Numbered from the stretch's first letter, positions 33,679 through 42,917 are shown. The stretch: DNA of 64,000 nucleotides from Streptomyces malaysiense (GCF_000980885.2 NZ_LBDA02000036.1:1-64000), one strand, 5' to 3'. Made by a program: numbers and translations. Notes: a model not told the origin generated them from the letters alone.

Positions 33679-34218
33679 TCAGCGCTGCCGCCTCCGCCGC
33701 CGTACCCACCGCACCCGTCGTACGAGCACGATCACCCCGGCGGCCAGCGTCCCCCCGTACAGCCAGCCGGCCTGGGTGGCCAGCCCGGTCGCCAGGCCCA
33801 TCAGGCGGCCGAGCATCCCCTCGCGCCCGTCGGAGACCACGAGCAGCCCGGTGGCGAAGGCGATGGGCACGGCGACGGGCGCGGTCAGCACGTCCCCGGG
33901 GCGCACCCACAGCGCGGTCAGCACGCACACGGGCAGGAACAGCGCGCCGTACACCGGCAGCGAGCCGTCGAGGAGCAGCTGGTCCAGGCAGCCCAGGAGG
34001 AACATCGTGGCGACGCAGAACAGCCCGCCGCCGAGCCCGGTGAGCCGGGGGCCCGGCAGTCTCGCACCCGGCACCGGCCGGGCCGGCCACGGCTGTCCCG
34101 GGCCGCGCCCCGCCTCCGGGCCCGGCGGGCGGCGCCGGGCCTGCGGCGGCAGCTGGGCGCGGGGCTGAGGGCCGCGTCGCCGTCCGTCGTTCGGGGGTCG
34201 CGTTCTGTGCTGCTCCAT
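33679..34218 (-). CDS. DUF6542-type membrane protein
   Basis: Protein of 179 aa: a Pro/Arg-rich cytoplasmic tail (1-58), four hydrophobic helices (LTGLGGGLFCVATMFLLGCL, VYGALFLPVCVLTALWV, VLTAPVAVPIAFATGLLVV, LMGLATGLATQAGWLYGGTLAAGVIVLV) and a very basic end (RRVRWVRRRRRQR). Conserved in Streptomyces between ppgK and ychF on the opposite strand; function unknown. Confidence 0.75.
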   Translation of the reverse strand: MEQHRTRPPNDGRRRGPQPRAQLPPQARRRPPGPEAGRGPGQPWPARPVPGARLPGPRLTGLGGGLFCVATMFLLGCLDQLLLDGSLPVYGALFLPVCVLTALWVRPGDVLTAPVAVPIAFATGLLVVSDGREGMLGRLMGLATGLATQAGWLYGGTLAAGVIVLVRRVRWVRRRRRQR

Positions 34219-34405
34219 TGGACCAACTTAGGTCTGCTTATGTGCCCGATCGGCTCCCAGACACGCCGATGCGCGGACCTTGGCCGGGAGGGCGGCGCTC
34301 CCGGGAGAGGGGCGCGCGGAACGCCGTAGACTGGTGGATCGGCCAGTGTCCTCCGAGGGCCTGGCAGCCCCAGCTCCTGGCCCTCTCACCACGGGAAGTC
34401 GCAAC

Positions 34406-35494
<1,089 letters not shown>

Positions 35495-35578
35495 TTTGAC
35501 GTGCAGAAACGACCTGACCTGCGAGAACGTGGGTCAGGCCGTTGTGCTGTCCGTAGCGGTCCACGGAACCTGGAGCAG

Positions 35579-35842
35579 CTACGTGTCGTAGACCGTGGAG
35601 CGGTGTCCGACGTGTACGACCCACACCACCAGCTCCCCGTTGTCGATCGTGTAGACGACACGGTAGTCACCGACCCGAAGGCGGCGGCGCTCAGGCTGGG
35701 ACACGAGTGCGGTGGTGTTGAAGCCGAAGGGGTCGCTCTCCAGCTCTGTCAGTTTGGCCAGGATGCGAAGCGCCATGTCACGCGGGATCTTGCGCAGCTC
35801 CGCCTGGGCCTCGGGCCGGAACACCGTGCGGTAGTCACTCAC
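35579..35842 (-). CDS. RelE/ParE-superfamily toxin
   Basis: Protein of 87 aa typical of the RelE mRNA-interferase fold: YRTVFRPEAQAELRKIPRDMALRILAKLTELESDPFG and the C-terminal RRLRVGDYRVVYTIDNGELVVWVVHVGHRSTVYD, where the Arg and Tyr residues match those used in ribosome-dependent cleavage. It overlaps the upstream antitoxin gene by 8 nt (35835-35842), as is usual for TA pairs. Lies just downstream of ychF inside the proposed island. Confidence 0.9.
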   Translation of the reverse strand: MSDYRTVFRPEAQAELRKIPRDMALRILAKLTELESDPFGFNTTALVSQPERRRLRVGDYRVVYTIDNGELVVWVVHVGHRSTVYDT

Positions 35843-36104
35843 TGCGTTCCAGCGTCTCCCTCATCACGTCCTCGATCGGGACGCCGACGGCCGGCCTCGC
35901 CATGCGCTCGTCGATGATGCGGTTGATCTCGCGCTCCTCCCACTCCTGGTACTTGCGCAGCACGTCGATCGAGACCACGGCGGCGACCTGCTTGCCGCGA
36001 CGGGTGATGACAGTGGGCACGTCGTCGCGGTCGGCCCGTTCGACGACTTCGGCCAAGTGGGCGCGTACGTCGCGGATGGACTCTATGGGCAGTGGCTGAG
36101 TCAT
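35835..36104 (-). CDS. Phd/YefM-family antitoxin
   Basis: Protein of 89 aa. The Phd/YefM DNA-binding and dimer domain is LPIESIRDVRAHLAEVVERADRDDVPTVITRRGKQVAAVVSIDVLRKYQEWEEREIN; the C-terminal tail (RIIDERMARPAVGVPIEDVMRETLERSE) should wrap the toxin. First gene of the pair. A perfect palindrome TGTGTACACA lies 25 nt upstream of its start, a likely autoregulatory operator. Confidence 0.9.
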   Translation of the reverse strand: MTQPLPIESIRDVRAHLAEVVERADRDDVPTVITRRGKQVAAVVSIDVLRKYQEWEEREINRIIDERMARPAVGVPIEDVMRETLERSE

Positions 36105-36128
36105 GCTTCAAGGGTACCGAGTGTGCCA

Positions 36129-36138
36129 TGTGTACACA
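36129..36138. promoter_or_regulatory. Candidate operator of the Phd/RelE module
   Basis: TGTGTACACA is a perfect 10-bp palindrome 25 nt upstream of the antitoxin start. Confidence 0.45.
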
Positions 36139-36179
36139 ACGTTTACGGGTCCCGACCGGGTGTCGGGGGTCAGCGGTAG

Positions 36180-36386
36180 CAGTATGCGGGGATATGGCGA
36201 GAGCAGGACACCACGGGCCGCGCGGAGTGTTACGGCTTCCATCTGACCGTGAAGGGCACGCCTGCTTCGATCGAGCTCGACGCCCGTGCCGCCCGGCTCC
36301 TGGGCGAGCGAGGGTTCGCCAGTCCCGCAGACGGTCCGCAGGATGCTCGTACCCGCCCGTCGGAGGTCAACGCGACCAAACGGTGA
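36180..36386 (+). pseudogene. Possible gene remnant in the island
   Basis: A frame with good codon character and no proper start: after TAG at 36177 it reads through YGFHLTVKGTPASIELDARAARLLGERG and ends at TGA 36386. No ATG/GTG start with a ribosome site gives the whole segment, so it is either the tail of a disrupted gene or spurious. It lies between the Phd/RelE module and the second att-like repeat. I do not recognise the family. Confidence 0.3.
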
Positions 36387-36428
36387 AATGCCTGGTCAGA
36401 GGCTCCGGTGGGACTCCATCGCTGGTCA

Positions 36429-36458
36429 GGATCGGCTCGCAGGCATTCCGCTTCAACG
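36429..36458 (+). repeat. Internal att-like repeat
   Basis: This 30-bp segment, ending ATTCCGCTTCAACG, matches 39680-39709 at 27 of 30 positions and shares its last 13 bases with the ychF 3' end. Read in frame it ends FRFND-stop, echoing the FRFNV-stop of ychF. Confidence 0.6.
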
Positions 36459-36590
36459 ACTGACGCTATGTCAATACTTTTGCCCGACGCGCCTGTTGGC
36501 GAGTCGGGCGCAAGCGTGTGTCCGCGGTGAGCCCTCGATCCCGCGATGCGGTGACAGCGTTTGGCCGGGCGGCGTTGCCGCGACGCGGTC

Positions 36591-36983
36591 TCAGACCTTG
36601 ACGACCTCCACGGAAGGGCCGCACAGGAGTGTCAGGTCCTCGGGGTCGGAGGTGAGGACGGTGACCGGCTGGGGCGCGCTGCGGGCGATGGCGGCGAGAA
36701 CGGCATCGATGGCGTACTTGTGACCGTGAAGGTGATGGGTGCGAAGGAGGACGGCGGCCCGGTCGGTGATCTCCTTGGTGACGTCGTGAACGTCGACGCG
36801 GGAGAGGACCCACTTGATGCGGGCCGGGTGGATGCGCTCGTAGTCGGCCTCAAGCGTGGTCATGGCGCTGGCGGCGACGCGTACGCCCTCCTCCGACGCC
36901 GCCTGGACCAGAGCCACGACGGTGCGGTCCTTGCGGTAGAGCTTCGAGAGTCCTTCGCTGTCGAGCAGGAGGGTGCCGGGCAT
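36591..36983 (-). CDS. PIN-domain toxin (VapC-like)
   Basis: PIN ribonuclease of 130 aa with the acidic quartet visible: Asp8 (LLLDSEGLSKLY), Glu45 (TTLEADYER), Asp93 (HKYAIDAVLAA) and Asp113 (VLTSDPEDL). This arrangement fits VapC toxins that cleave tRNA or rRNA. Its start overlaps the stop of the adjacent antitoxin gene by one base. Second TA module in the island, 130 bp from the internal att-like repeat. Confidence 0.87.
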   Translation of the reverse strand: MPGTLLLDSEGLSKLYRKDRTVVALVQAASEEGVRVAASAMTTLEADYERIHPARIKWVLSRVDVHDVTKEITDRAAVLLRTHHLHGHKYAIDAVLAAIARSAPQPVTVLTSDPEDLTLLCGPSVEVVKV

Positions 36984-37234
36984 CAGGCGGCGGCCCCGCC
37001 GGCCTGCCGGTGGTCGTGGCGCAGCAGCGCCCGGGCGGCCTCGATCTCCTCGCGGGTGAGAGCTTCGTTGTCGGTCTCGAAGTCGGCGACGATCTCCCGC
37101 AGCTTGTCCATGGCGACCCTCTGTTCGAGGGCCTCGGCGACGTAGGCGGAGAAACCGCCGGGCCCGACATGGGCGCGTACGGCCTCGGCGAGATCTTCGG
37201 GCAGGCTGATCGAATACTTCCTGCTACCGCTCAT
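36983..37234 (-). CDS. Ribbon-helix-helix-type antitoxin partner of the PIN toxin
   Basis: Protein of 83 aa. The N terminus SRKYSISLPEDLAEAVRAHVGPGGFSAYVAEALEQRVAMDKL has the beta-strand-helix-helix pattern of RHH (CopG/VapB-type) antitoxins; the rest is an acidic helical toxin-binding tail. Start 37234 is chosen from the conserved MSGSRKYSISLPE; a long upstream extension is unsupported. A perfect palindrome CTACCGGTAG lies 11 nt upstream. Confidence 0.83.
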   Translation of the reverse strand: MSGSRKYSISLPEDLAEAVRAHVGPGGFSAYVAEALEQRVAMDKLREIVADFETDNEALTREEIEAARALLRHDHRQAGGAAA

Positions 37235-37244
37235 GGTGCTGATC

Positions 37245-37254
37245 CTACCGGTAG
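37245..37254. promoter_or_regulatory. Candidate operator of the VapBC-like module
   Basis: CTACCGGTAG is a perfect 10-bp palindrome directly upstream of the antitoxin start. Confidence 0.45.
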
Positions 37255-37380
37255 TCGTAAGTCTGAGGGTGTGAATGACTGCCCCGAGTTTCGGTCCACC
37301 CGCAGGGAGCCGCGAACGTCTGTCGAGGCCCCGTGGGAGCGGTGGGAGGATGCGAGGAGGGTCAGAGAGGGGCGGGGAGC

Positions 37381-39561
37381 GTGGGGCGTGGGGAGCGGGA
37401 CACGGTCGCGAGGGGAGCGCGACTGCATGAGGCGGCTCAGGCAGTGGTCGGTGACCACGGAAGGGCAGTGGAGGCGGTACGGGCGGCACTGAAGCCGATC
37501 CACGATGCGGCGGTGAAGCGGGAGCTCGACACCATTCCCGTCGCCCGGCTGCAGGACGTCACCGAAGGACGGCTGCGGCTGGGGAGCGTCGAGAAGAGCG
37601 GACTGCGCACCCTGGGCAGTGTTCTCGAAGCGGGCCCCTACCGGTTGCGGCAGATTCCCGGTGTCGGGCAGCGCACCGTCGACCAGATGCTCGCCGCCGC
37701 CCGCAGGCTCTCCGAGGCTGTGTACGAGACCGTGGCCGTCCACATCGACGTGGACCAGCCGGAGCCGCGCACCACCGCGCTCGTCATGGCCCTGCACGTC
37801 CTGGTGGAGGCCGGCCCGGACGCCCGGCGTGCGGTCGACAAGGCCACCGCCCTGGCGGAACGGCTCGGTCCGTTGCTGGCCGACGCGAGGCCCGCCGCCG
37901 GAAGGGTCAGGATGCTTCTGGCCGGCCGGGAGAAGAAGGTTCGCGCGTGGGCGGCGGTCGCCGAGATCCGGTCGCTGGTGGACGAGGCGGAGCGGGCCGG
38001 TCTGCCCGAGCTGCTCGCCCAGGCGTCCGTGGACCTGCTCCGGGGGCTCTCGTCCGACGTCGCGGCCTGGGTGGACTTCGAACTCCGCTCCGCGGAGTAC
38101 TACAGCCTGCTCGCCGAGATCTCCGGGCGGCTGCCGGACGCGGCTGCCGCGGAGGGCTTTCTGCCGGACGAGATCGCGGAGCGGGTACGGACCCAGCACC
38201 TCGACGACACGCACCGGCGGGTCTCCCTGCGCGGATACCAGGCGTTCGGCGCACGGTTCGCGCTTGCGCAGCGCAAGGTGATACTCGGCGACGAGATGGG
38301 CCTCGGGAAGACCATCCAGGCGATCGCCGTCCTCGCCCACCTGGCTGCCGAGGGACAGAGTCACTTCATGGTCGTCTGCCCGGCGAGCGTCCTCGTGAAC
38401 TGGACTCGGGAGATCGAGGACCGCAGCGCCCTGCGCGTCATGGTGCTCCACGGTCCTGACCGGCACTACGCGTTCGCCGACTGGAAGGGGCGGGGCGGGG
38501 TGGGGGTGACCACGTTCGACGCACTGCGCGGATTTCCGGCGCCGGGCGGCGGGGAGGTCGGACTCCTTGTCGTCGACGAAGCGCACTCCGTGAAGAACCC
38601 GAAGACCAAGCGGTCTCAGTCGGTCGCCCTGTGGACGGAGCGTTGTGAGCGCAGCCTCTTCATGACCGGGACCCCGATGGAGAACCGGGTCGTGGAGTTC
38701 CGCAACTTGGTCCAGATGCTCGACGGCGACGTCGCGGACTCCCTCGGTGAACGGGACGCGTTGGCCGGATCGGTCGCCTTCCGCAAGGCTGTGGCCCCGG
38801 TCTACCTGCGGCGCAACCAGGAGGACGTGCTGACGGAACTCCCGAGCCTTCAACAGACCGACGAGTGGGAGGAGCTGAGCGCTTCGGACGAGGAGGCGTA
38901 CCGCGACGCCGTGCGCGCGGGCAACTTCATGGCCATGCGCAGGGCCGCCTACATGCGCCCTGAGAAGTCGGCCAAGTTGGACCGGCTCCGGGAGATACTC
39001 CAGGAGGCCGGCGAGAACGGGCAGAAGACGGTGGTCTTCTCCAACTTCAAGGACGTACTGGGCGTGGTGAAGGAGGCGCTCGCGGCCGGAACCGCCGGGG
39101 CCACTCCGGTGTTCGGTCCGCTGACCGGCGGCGTCCCGGCCCAGCGTCGCCAGGAGATCGTCGACGACTTCGCCGGTGTCCAGGGCCCGGCTGTGCTCCT
39201 AGGGCAGATCCAGGCAGCGGGCGTCGGCCTCAACATGCAGGCCGCCTCCGTCGTCGTCATCTGCGAACCCCAGATCAAGCCGACCATCGAACATCAGGCG
39301 GTGGCCCGGGCCCACCGTATGGGCCAGGTCAGGCCGGTTCGCGTGCACCGTATCCTCGCCGCCGGAGGCGTCGACGAACGCATGGTGAAGATGCTGGAGA
39401 CCAAGACGCGCCTGTTCGATGCCTATGCCCGCCGCAGCGCCGTGGCCGAAGCCACCCCGGACGCGGTCGACGTGTCGGACACCGAGCTGGCACGTCGCAT
39501 CGTCGAGGAGGAACAGGCACGTCTGGGTATGACGGACGAGAGGCCCCCGTCGTCCGAGTGA
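37381..39561 (+). CDS. SNF2-family DEAD-like helicase/ATPase
   Basis: Protein of about 726 aa. An N-terminal region with helix-hairpin-helix-like DNA-binding motifs (SGLRTLGSVLEAGPYRLRQIPGVGQRTVDQMLAAA) precedes a Swi2/Snf2 motor: Walker A LGDEMGLGKTIQAIAVL, DEAH-type motif II LVVDEAHSVKNPKTKR, motif III FMTGTPMENR, and C-terminal RecA motifs LGQIQAAGVGLNMQAASVVVICEP and VARAHRMGQVRPVRVHRILA. GTG 37381 is the preferred start (purine-rich upstream); GTG 37333 is possible. Divergent from the VapBC-like pair. SNF2 proteins in such islands often belong to phage-defence systems, but no methylase or nuclease partner is present here. Confidence 0.88.
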   Translation: MGRGERDTVARGARLHEAAQAVVGDHGRAVEAVRAALKPIHDAAVKRELDTIPVARLQDVTEGRLRLGSVEKSGLRTLGSVLEAGPYRLRQIPGVGQRTVDQMLAAARRLSEAVYETVAVHIDVDQPEPRTTALVMALHVLVEAGPDARRAVDKATALAERLGPLLADARPAAGRVRMLLAGREKKVRAWAAVAEIRSLVDEAERAGLPELLAQASVDLLRGLSSDVAAWVDFELRSAEYYSLLAEISGRLPDAAAAEGFLPDEIAERVRTQHLDDTHRRVSLRGYQAFGARFALAQRKVILGDEMGLGKTIQAIAVLAHLAAEGQSHFMVVCPASVLVNWTREIEDRSALRVMVLHGPDRHYAFADWKGRGGVGVTTFDALRGFPAPGGGEVGLLVVDEAHSVKNPKTKRSQSVALWTERCERSLFMTGTPMENRVVEFRNLVQMLDGDVADSLGERDALAGSVAFRKAVAPVYLRRNQEDVLTELPSLQQTDEWEELSASDEEAYRDAVRAGNFMAMRRAAYMRPEKSAKLDRLREILQEAGENGQKTVVFSNFKDVLGVVKEALAAGTAGATPVFGPLTGGVPAQRRQEIVDDFAGVQGPAVLLGQIQAAGVGLNMQAASVVVICEPQIKPTIEHQAVARAHRMGQVRPVRVHRILAAGGVDERMVKMLETKTRLFDAYARRSAVAEATPDAVDVSDTELARRIVEEEQARLGMTDERPPSSE

Positions 39562-39591
39562 GGGTGTCCTCCGGTCCGCAGGCAGTCCGCA

Positions 39592-39619
39592 GGACACCCG
39601 TAAAAGGCTGTCGGAAGCC
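39592..39619. repeat. Dispersed repeat, copy 1
   Basis: Begins GGACACCCGTAAAAGGCTGT; matches 39978-40005 at 24 of 28 positions. Located just after the SNF2 gene, inside the last att-like repeat. Confidence 0.55.
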
Positions 39620-39679
39620 AACGCACGCCAACCAGGAAACCCCAGGTCAAAGCCCTGCGCGGGGCTCCGCCGCAGGTCT

Positions 39680-39710
39680 GGATCAGATCGCAGGTATTCC
39701 GCTTCAACGT
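39680..39710 (+). repeat. attR-like repeat
   Basis: 30-bp near-copy of 36429-36458 whose last 14 bases TTCCGCTTCAACGT are identical to the ychF 3' end; in frame it restores FRFNV-stop. It marks the probable right boundary of the island. Confidence 0.6.
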
Positions 39711-39761
39711 GTAGCGGGTGACGTCGCACCTCGTCGACGATCTGGCGGGCATACAGGCCAG

Positions 39762-39793
39762 AAAGGGCCCGGCTCTTCGGAGCCGGGCTCTTT
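39762..39793 (+). terminator. UUCG-loop terminator beyond the island
   Basis: AAAGGGCCCGGCTC (39762-39775), loop TTCG, GAGCCGGGCTCTTT (39780-39793): 14-bp stem with one G-U pair. It sits about 50 bp past the attR-like repeat, where a terminator of ychF would be expected before insertion. Confidence 0.8.
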
Positions 39794-39976
39794 GCCTTTC
39801 CGCGCCGGATGGTGCTGGGACGGCATGAAACGCCCGTCGGGTCACGGGTCGCGGTCCTCGGCCGCCCAGTCCTCGAAGGAGGCGCGCGTCAGGTCGAGCC
39901 ATGTTCGCGCCGTCGCCCATGGCCGGGCGGCGGGCTTCGCTGTCCGGGCGCCGCGGCCGGTTCGCGGCCGGTTCGC

Positions 39977-40005
39977 GGGACACCCGTGAACGGTTGTCGG
40001 GAGCC
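39977..40005. repeat. Dispersed repeat, copy 2
   Basis: Begins GGGACACCCGTGAACGGTTG; partner of 39592-39619. The 39794-40038 interval holds no gene; short frames here have no family features. Confidence 0.55.
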
Positions 40006-40038
40006 GAGGCGTGCCGGCGAGGCCGCCGGCCACCGGGG

Positions 40039-40596
40039 TCAGGGCCGGCTTCGCCGTGCGGGGCCGGTCGGGAACAGGGGTTCGTAGGGCAGGTGGTCGT
40101 CGTCCGGCACGCGCGGCACGTAGTCCGGGGCCGTGCGTGCGGCAACGGCCAGCAGGCGGGCGGCAGCCTCCTCCTCGGAGACGGAGGCAAGCCCGAGGGC
40201 GTGCAGAAGGTGGTCGCGCTCGGCGTCGAAGTCCGGGTGCTCCTCACGGAGTTCCTCGCCGAGTTCGCTGATCGTGAAGCCCTTCGCCAGGTCGCGCCAG
40301 AAGGGCAGCACGACGATGAGCGTGAGCGCCTCGACGAGGTCGGCGCCGATCAGTGTCGCCCGGCCCTCGGAGTCGGCGTACAGGACGGGCCGCTCCCCGG
40401 CCCCGGCTTCCCCGCAGAGGAAGTACGTGCCGCCCGCGCCGCATCCGGCTATCGGGTGCAGCGTGCCGCCGGACGGGAGTACGAGGTCCTCGACGGGGTC
40501 CCGGCGGTCGACGTCGAAGTCGCCGGGCCAGGCCAGCGTGGCAGCCGACGACGAGTCCTGTTCGAGGCGGCGGAGCAGAGTGTCCGATGCGGTCAT
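40039..40596 (-). CDS. Uncharacterised 185-aa protein
   Basis: Soluble acidic protein starting MTASDTLLRRLEQDSSSAATLAWPGDFD. Conserved-looking core: LHPIAGCGAGGTYFLCGEAGAGERPVLYADSEGRATLIGADLVEALTLIVVLPFWRDLAKG, then an alpha-helical C-terminal part with HALGLASVSEEEAAARLLAVA. The general plan recalls SUKH/SMI1-KNR4-type proteins, but I am not certain. No signal peptide or membrane helix. Divergent from the lipid operon across a 276-bp region that carries a hexanucleotide repeat and a SigK-type promoter. Confidence 0.65.
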   Translation of the reverse strand: MTASDTLLRRLEQDSSSAATLAWPGDFDVDRRDPVEDLVLPSGGTLHPIAGCGAGGTYFLCGEAGAGERPVLYADSEGRATLIGADLVEALTLIVVLPFWRDLAKGFTISELGEELREEHPDFDAERDHLLHALGLASVSEEEAAARLLAVAARTAPDYVPRVPDDDHLPYEPLFPTGPARRSRP

Positions 40597-40690
40597 GGGC
40601 GGGAAGGTAACAGCACCCTCCGACAGGGGGCCGACCGCTTCGGCCCGCGGCTTTGGCCGCTGAGGCCGTGACCGCCTTCGCTCGCAGGCG

Positions 40691-40720
40691 TGTGCGTGTG
40701 CGTGTGCGTGTGCGTGTGCG
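40691..40720. repeat. Hexanucleotide microsatellite (TGTGCG)5
   Basis: Five perfect tandem TGTGCG units, flanked by partial units, lying 86 bp upstream of the -35 element of the lipid operon promoter. Confidence 0.9.
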
Positions 40721-40805
40721 CGTCCCGGCCTGGATCCCGGTACGGGGCAGGTGGGCGTGCGGTCGGCCGGGTCACCGCTTCCGTGCCGATTGAACGGCGA
40801 TATGG

Positions 40806-40837
40806 CCAATCCGCCGCCCGAGCCGCTCCGGATTACG
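40806..40837 (+). promoter_or_regulatory. SigK-type promoter of the lipid operon
   Basis: CCAATCC (40806-40812), 16-nt spacer, CGGATTACG (40829-40837). The same two boxes with identical spacing precede sigK, the molybdopterin oxidoreductase gene and (with CGGATC) the ECF sigma gene. The start codon is 36 nt beyond the -10 box and has GGAGGAAGG at 40862-40870. Confidence 0.75.
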
Positions 40838-40872
40838 CGCGGACCCTGATCACCGAGGGTGGGAGGAAGGCG

Positions 40873-42186
40873 ATGGAGCGGACGTCGGCAGGTGCCGGGC
40901 ACGATACGGGGGGCTCGGCCGGCCAGCGGCGCGGCACGGCCGTGGTGGGCTCCGGGGTGGCGGGGCTGACCGCCGCGTACGTCCTGGGCCGAACCCGTCG
41001 TGTCACCTTGTACGAGGCCGACGACCGGCTCGGCGGACACGCGCACACGCATGAACTGGTGTCCCCGTACGACGGTCGGGTGCACCGCGTCGACTCCGGG
41101 TTCATCGTGCACAACCGCCGTACCTATCCGAACCTGCTGCGGCTGTTCGGCGAACTGGGCGTCGCCACGCAGGAGTCGGAGATGAGCATGTCGGTGCGGT
41201 GCGAGGGCTGCGGTCTGCAGTACGCCGGTGCCCGCGGCCCGGCCGGACTGCTCGCCGGCCCCCGCAACCTGCTGCGCGGCAGCTATCTGCGGCTGCTGGC
41301 GGAGGTGCCCGCCTTCCACCGTGCGGCCCGCCGGCTGCTGGCAGGAGGGGGCGAACAGGGTCTCACCCTCGGCGGATTCCTCGACCGGGAGGGCTTCTCC
41401 CCTTATTTCCGCAGCCACTTCATGGCCCCCGTGGTCTCGGCGGTGTGGTCCTGCGACGCCGTCACCGCCGAGCACTACCCGGCCGCCTACCTGTTCCGGT
41501 TCCTCGCGCACCACGGGATGCTGTCGGTGAGCGGCTCCCCGACGTGGCGCACGGTCACCGGCGGTTCGCGGGAGTACGTCGACCGGATCGCCAAGCAGAT
41601 CGCCGAGGTCCGCACCGGCTCACCCGTACGGGCCGTCCGGCGGCACGCCGACGGGGCCGACGTCACCACCGAGGACGGCACGACCGAGTCGTACGACGCC
41701 GTCGTGATCGCCGTCCACCCGGACCAGGCGCTACGGCTGCTCGCCGACCCGACCGAGCGGGAGCGCGAGGTGCTCGGCGCCTTCCGCTACTCCCGCAACA
41801 CCACCCTCCTGCACACCGACACCCGGCTGCTGCCGCCCGCCCGCGGGGCCCGCGCCTCCTGGAACTACCTGATGCCCTCGTGCGCGGCCGCCGCCGACCG
41901 GGTGCGGGTCAGCTACGACATGAACCGGCTCCAACGCCTCGACGCCGCCGAGACGTTCGTGGTCACCCTGGGCGGCGAGGACCGCGTCGACCCCGGCCGG
42001 GTACTGGCCCGCATGGTCTATGAACACCCCGTCTACACGACCGAGTCGGTGGCCGCGCAGCGACGGCTGCCCGAACTGGACGGTCCCGTCTGCGCGTTCG
42101 CGGGCGCCTACCACGGCTGGGGGTTCCACGAGGACGGCTGCCGTTCCGGCGTCGAGGCCGCCGCGGCGCTGGGAGAGCGATGGTGA
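40873..42186 (+). CDS. FAD-dependent oxidoreductase (amine-oxidase fold, Rv0449c-like)
   Basis: Flavoprotein of 437 aa. The dinucleotide-binding motif is AVVGSGVAGLTAAYVLGRTRRVTLYEADDRLGGHAHT; also RVDSGFIVHNRRTYPNLLRLFGELGV, MAPVVSAVWSCDA and, at the end, FAGAYHGWGFHEDGCRSGVEAA. This is the group always linked to DUF1365 and CFA-like methyltransferases (M. tuberculosis Rv0449c; related to fatty-acid desaturation/reduction steps). It probably acts as a reductase or desaturase on acyl chains of phospholipids modified by the downstream methyltransferases. First gene of the six-gene operon; its end overlaps the DUF1365 gene. Confidence 0.9.
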   Translation: MERTSAGAGHDTGGSAGQRRGTAVVGSGVAGLTAAYVLGRTRRVTLYEADDRLGGHAHTHELVSPYDGRVHRVDSGFIVHNRRTYPNLLRLFGELGVATQESEMSMSVRCEGCGLQYAGARGPAGLLAGPRNLLRGSYLRLLAEVPAFHRAARRLLAGGGEQGLTLGGFLDREGFSPYFRSHFMAPVVSAVWSCDAVTAEHYPAAYLFRFLAHHGMLSVSGSPTWRTVTGGSREYVDRIAKQIAEVRTGSPVRAVRRHADGADVTTEDGTTESYDAVVIAVHPDQALRLLADPTEREREVLGAFRYSRNTTLLHTDTRLLPPARGARASWNYLMPSCAAAADRVRVSYDMNRLQRLDAAETFVVTLGGEDRVDPGRVLARMVYEHPVYTTESVAAQRRLPELDGPVCAFAGAYHGWGFHEDGCRSGVEAAAALGERW

Positions 42187-42917
42187 CGACCGTACCCGCG
42201 CTCTATCCGTGCACCATCGCGCACGTGCGCACCCGCCCCCGGCGGTACGCGCTGCGCCACCGCACGTACCTGTGGCTCGTCGACCTCGACCGTCTGCCCC
42301 GACTTCCGTCCCTTCTGCGGCCGTTGGCCCGCTTCGACGCACGCGACCACTTCACCGGCGACCGGCCCTCGATCCGGGCCGGCCTGGAGGACTTCCTCGC
42401 CGCGCACGGTGTGTCCCTGGACGGCGGACACGTCCTGATGCTCACCCACGCCCGGGTGTTCGGGTACGTCTTCAACCCGCTCACCCTGTACTGGTGCCAC
42501 GGCCCCGACGGCGACCCGCGCTGTGTGGTCGCCGAGGTCCACAACACGTACGGCGGCCGCCACTGCTATCTGCTGACCCCGGACGCGACCGGGAGCGCGC
42601 GTACCGACAAGGAGTTCTACGTCTCGCCGTTCTTCCCGGTGGACGGCCACTACCGCATGCGCCTGCCCCGCCCCGGCGAGCGGCTCGATCTCACCGTGCA
42701 CCTGGACCGCGAGGGCGGACGGGCCTTCACGGCGACGGTGCGCGGCGGCCGGCGGGCGGCCACGGCCCGCGCGCTGCTGCGGCAGGCGCTGCGCCACCCC
42801 TGGTCCACCCTCGTCGTGTCGGCCGCGATCCGCGCCCACGGCATACGGCTCTACCTGCGGCGACTGCCCGTCCAGCGCCGCCCCGACAACCACCGCACCC
42901 CGGAGAAAACGACATGA
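42180..42917 (+). CDS. DUF1365 family protein
   Basis: Protein of 245 aa: TIAHVRTRPRRYALRHRTYLWLVDLDRLPRLP, then FNPLTLYWCHGPDGDPRCVVAEVHNTYGGRHCYLL, KEFYVSPFFPVDGHYRMRLPRPGERLDLTVHLDR. These are the hallmarks of DUF1365, found between the FAD enzyme and the CFA-like methyltransferase in many bacteria. It overlaps the preceding gene by 7 nt and the next by 4 nt. Biochemical role unproven; probably assists acyl-chain modification. Confidence 0.92.
   Translation: MVTTVPALYPCTIAHVRTRPRRYALRHRTYLWLVDLDRLPRLPSLLRPLARFDARDHFTGDRPSIRAGLEDFLAAHGVSLDGGHVLMLTHARVFGYVFNPLTLYWCHGPDGDPRCVVAEVHNTYGGRHCYLLTPDATGSARTDKEFYVSPFFPVDGHYRMRLPRPGERLDLTVHLDREGGRAFTATVRGGRRAATARALLRQALRHPWSTLVVSAAIRAHGIRLYLRRLPVQRRPDNHRTPEKTT

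Noticed and set aside
39423..40247. Minus-strand frames after the SNF2 gene with two similar peptide segments
   Set aside because: The peptide similarity is explained by the 28-bp DNA repeats; no start signal or domain.
40593..40775. Minus-strand frame encoding a His-Thr repeat
   Set aside because: Produced solely by the TGTGCG microsatellite; no ribosome site or conservation.
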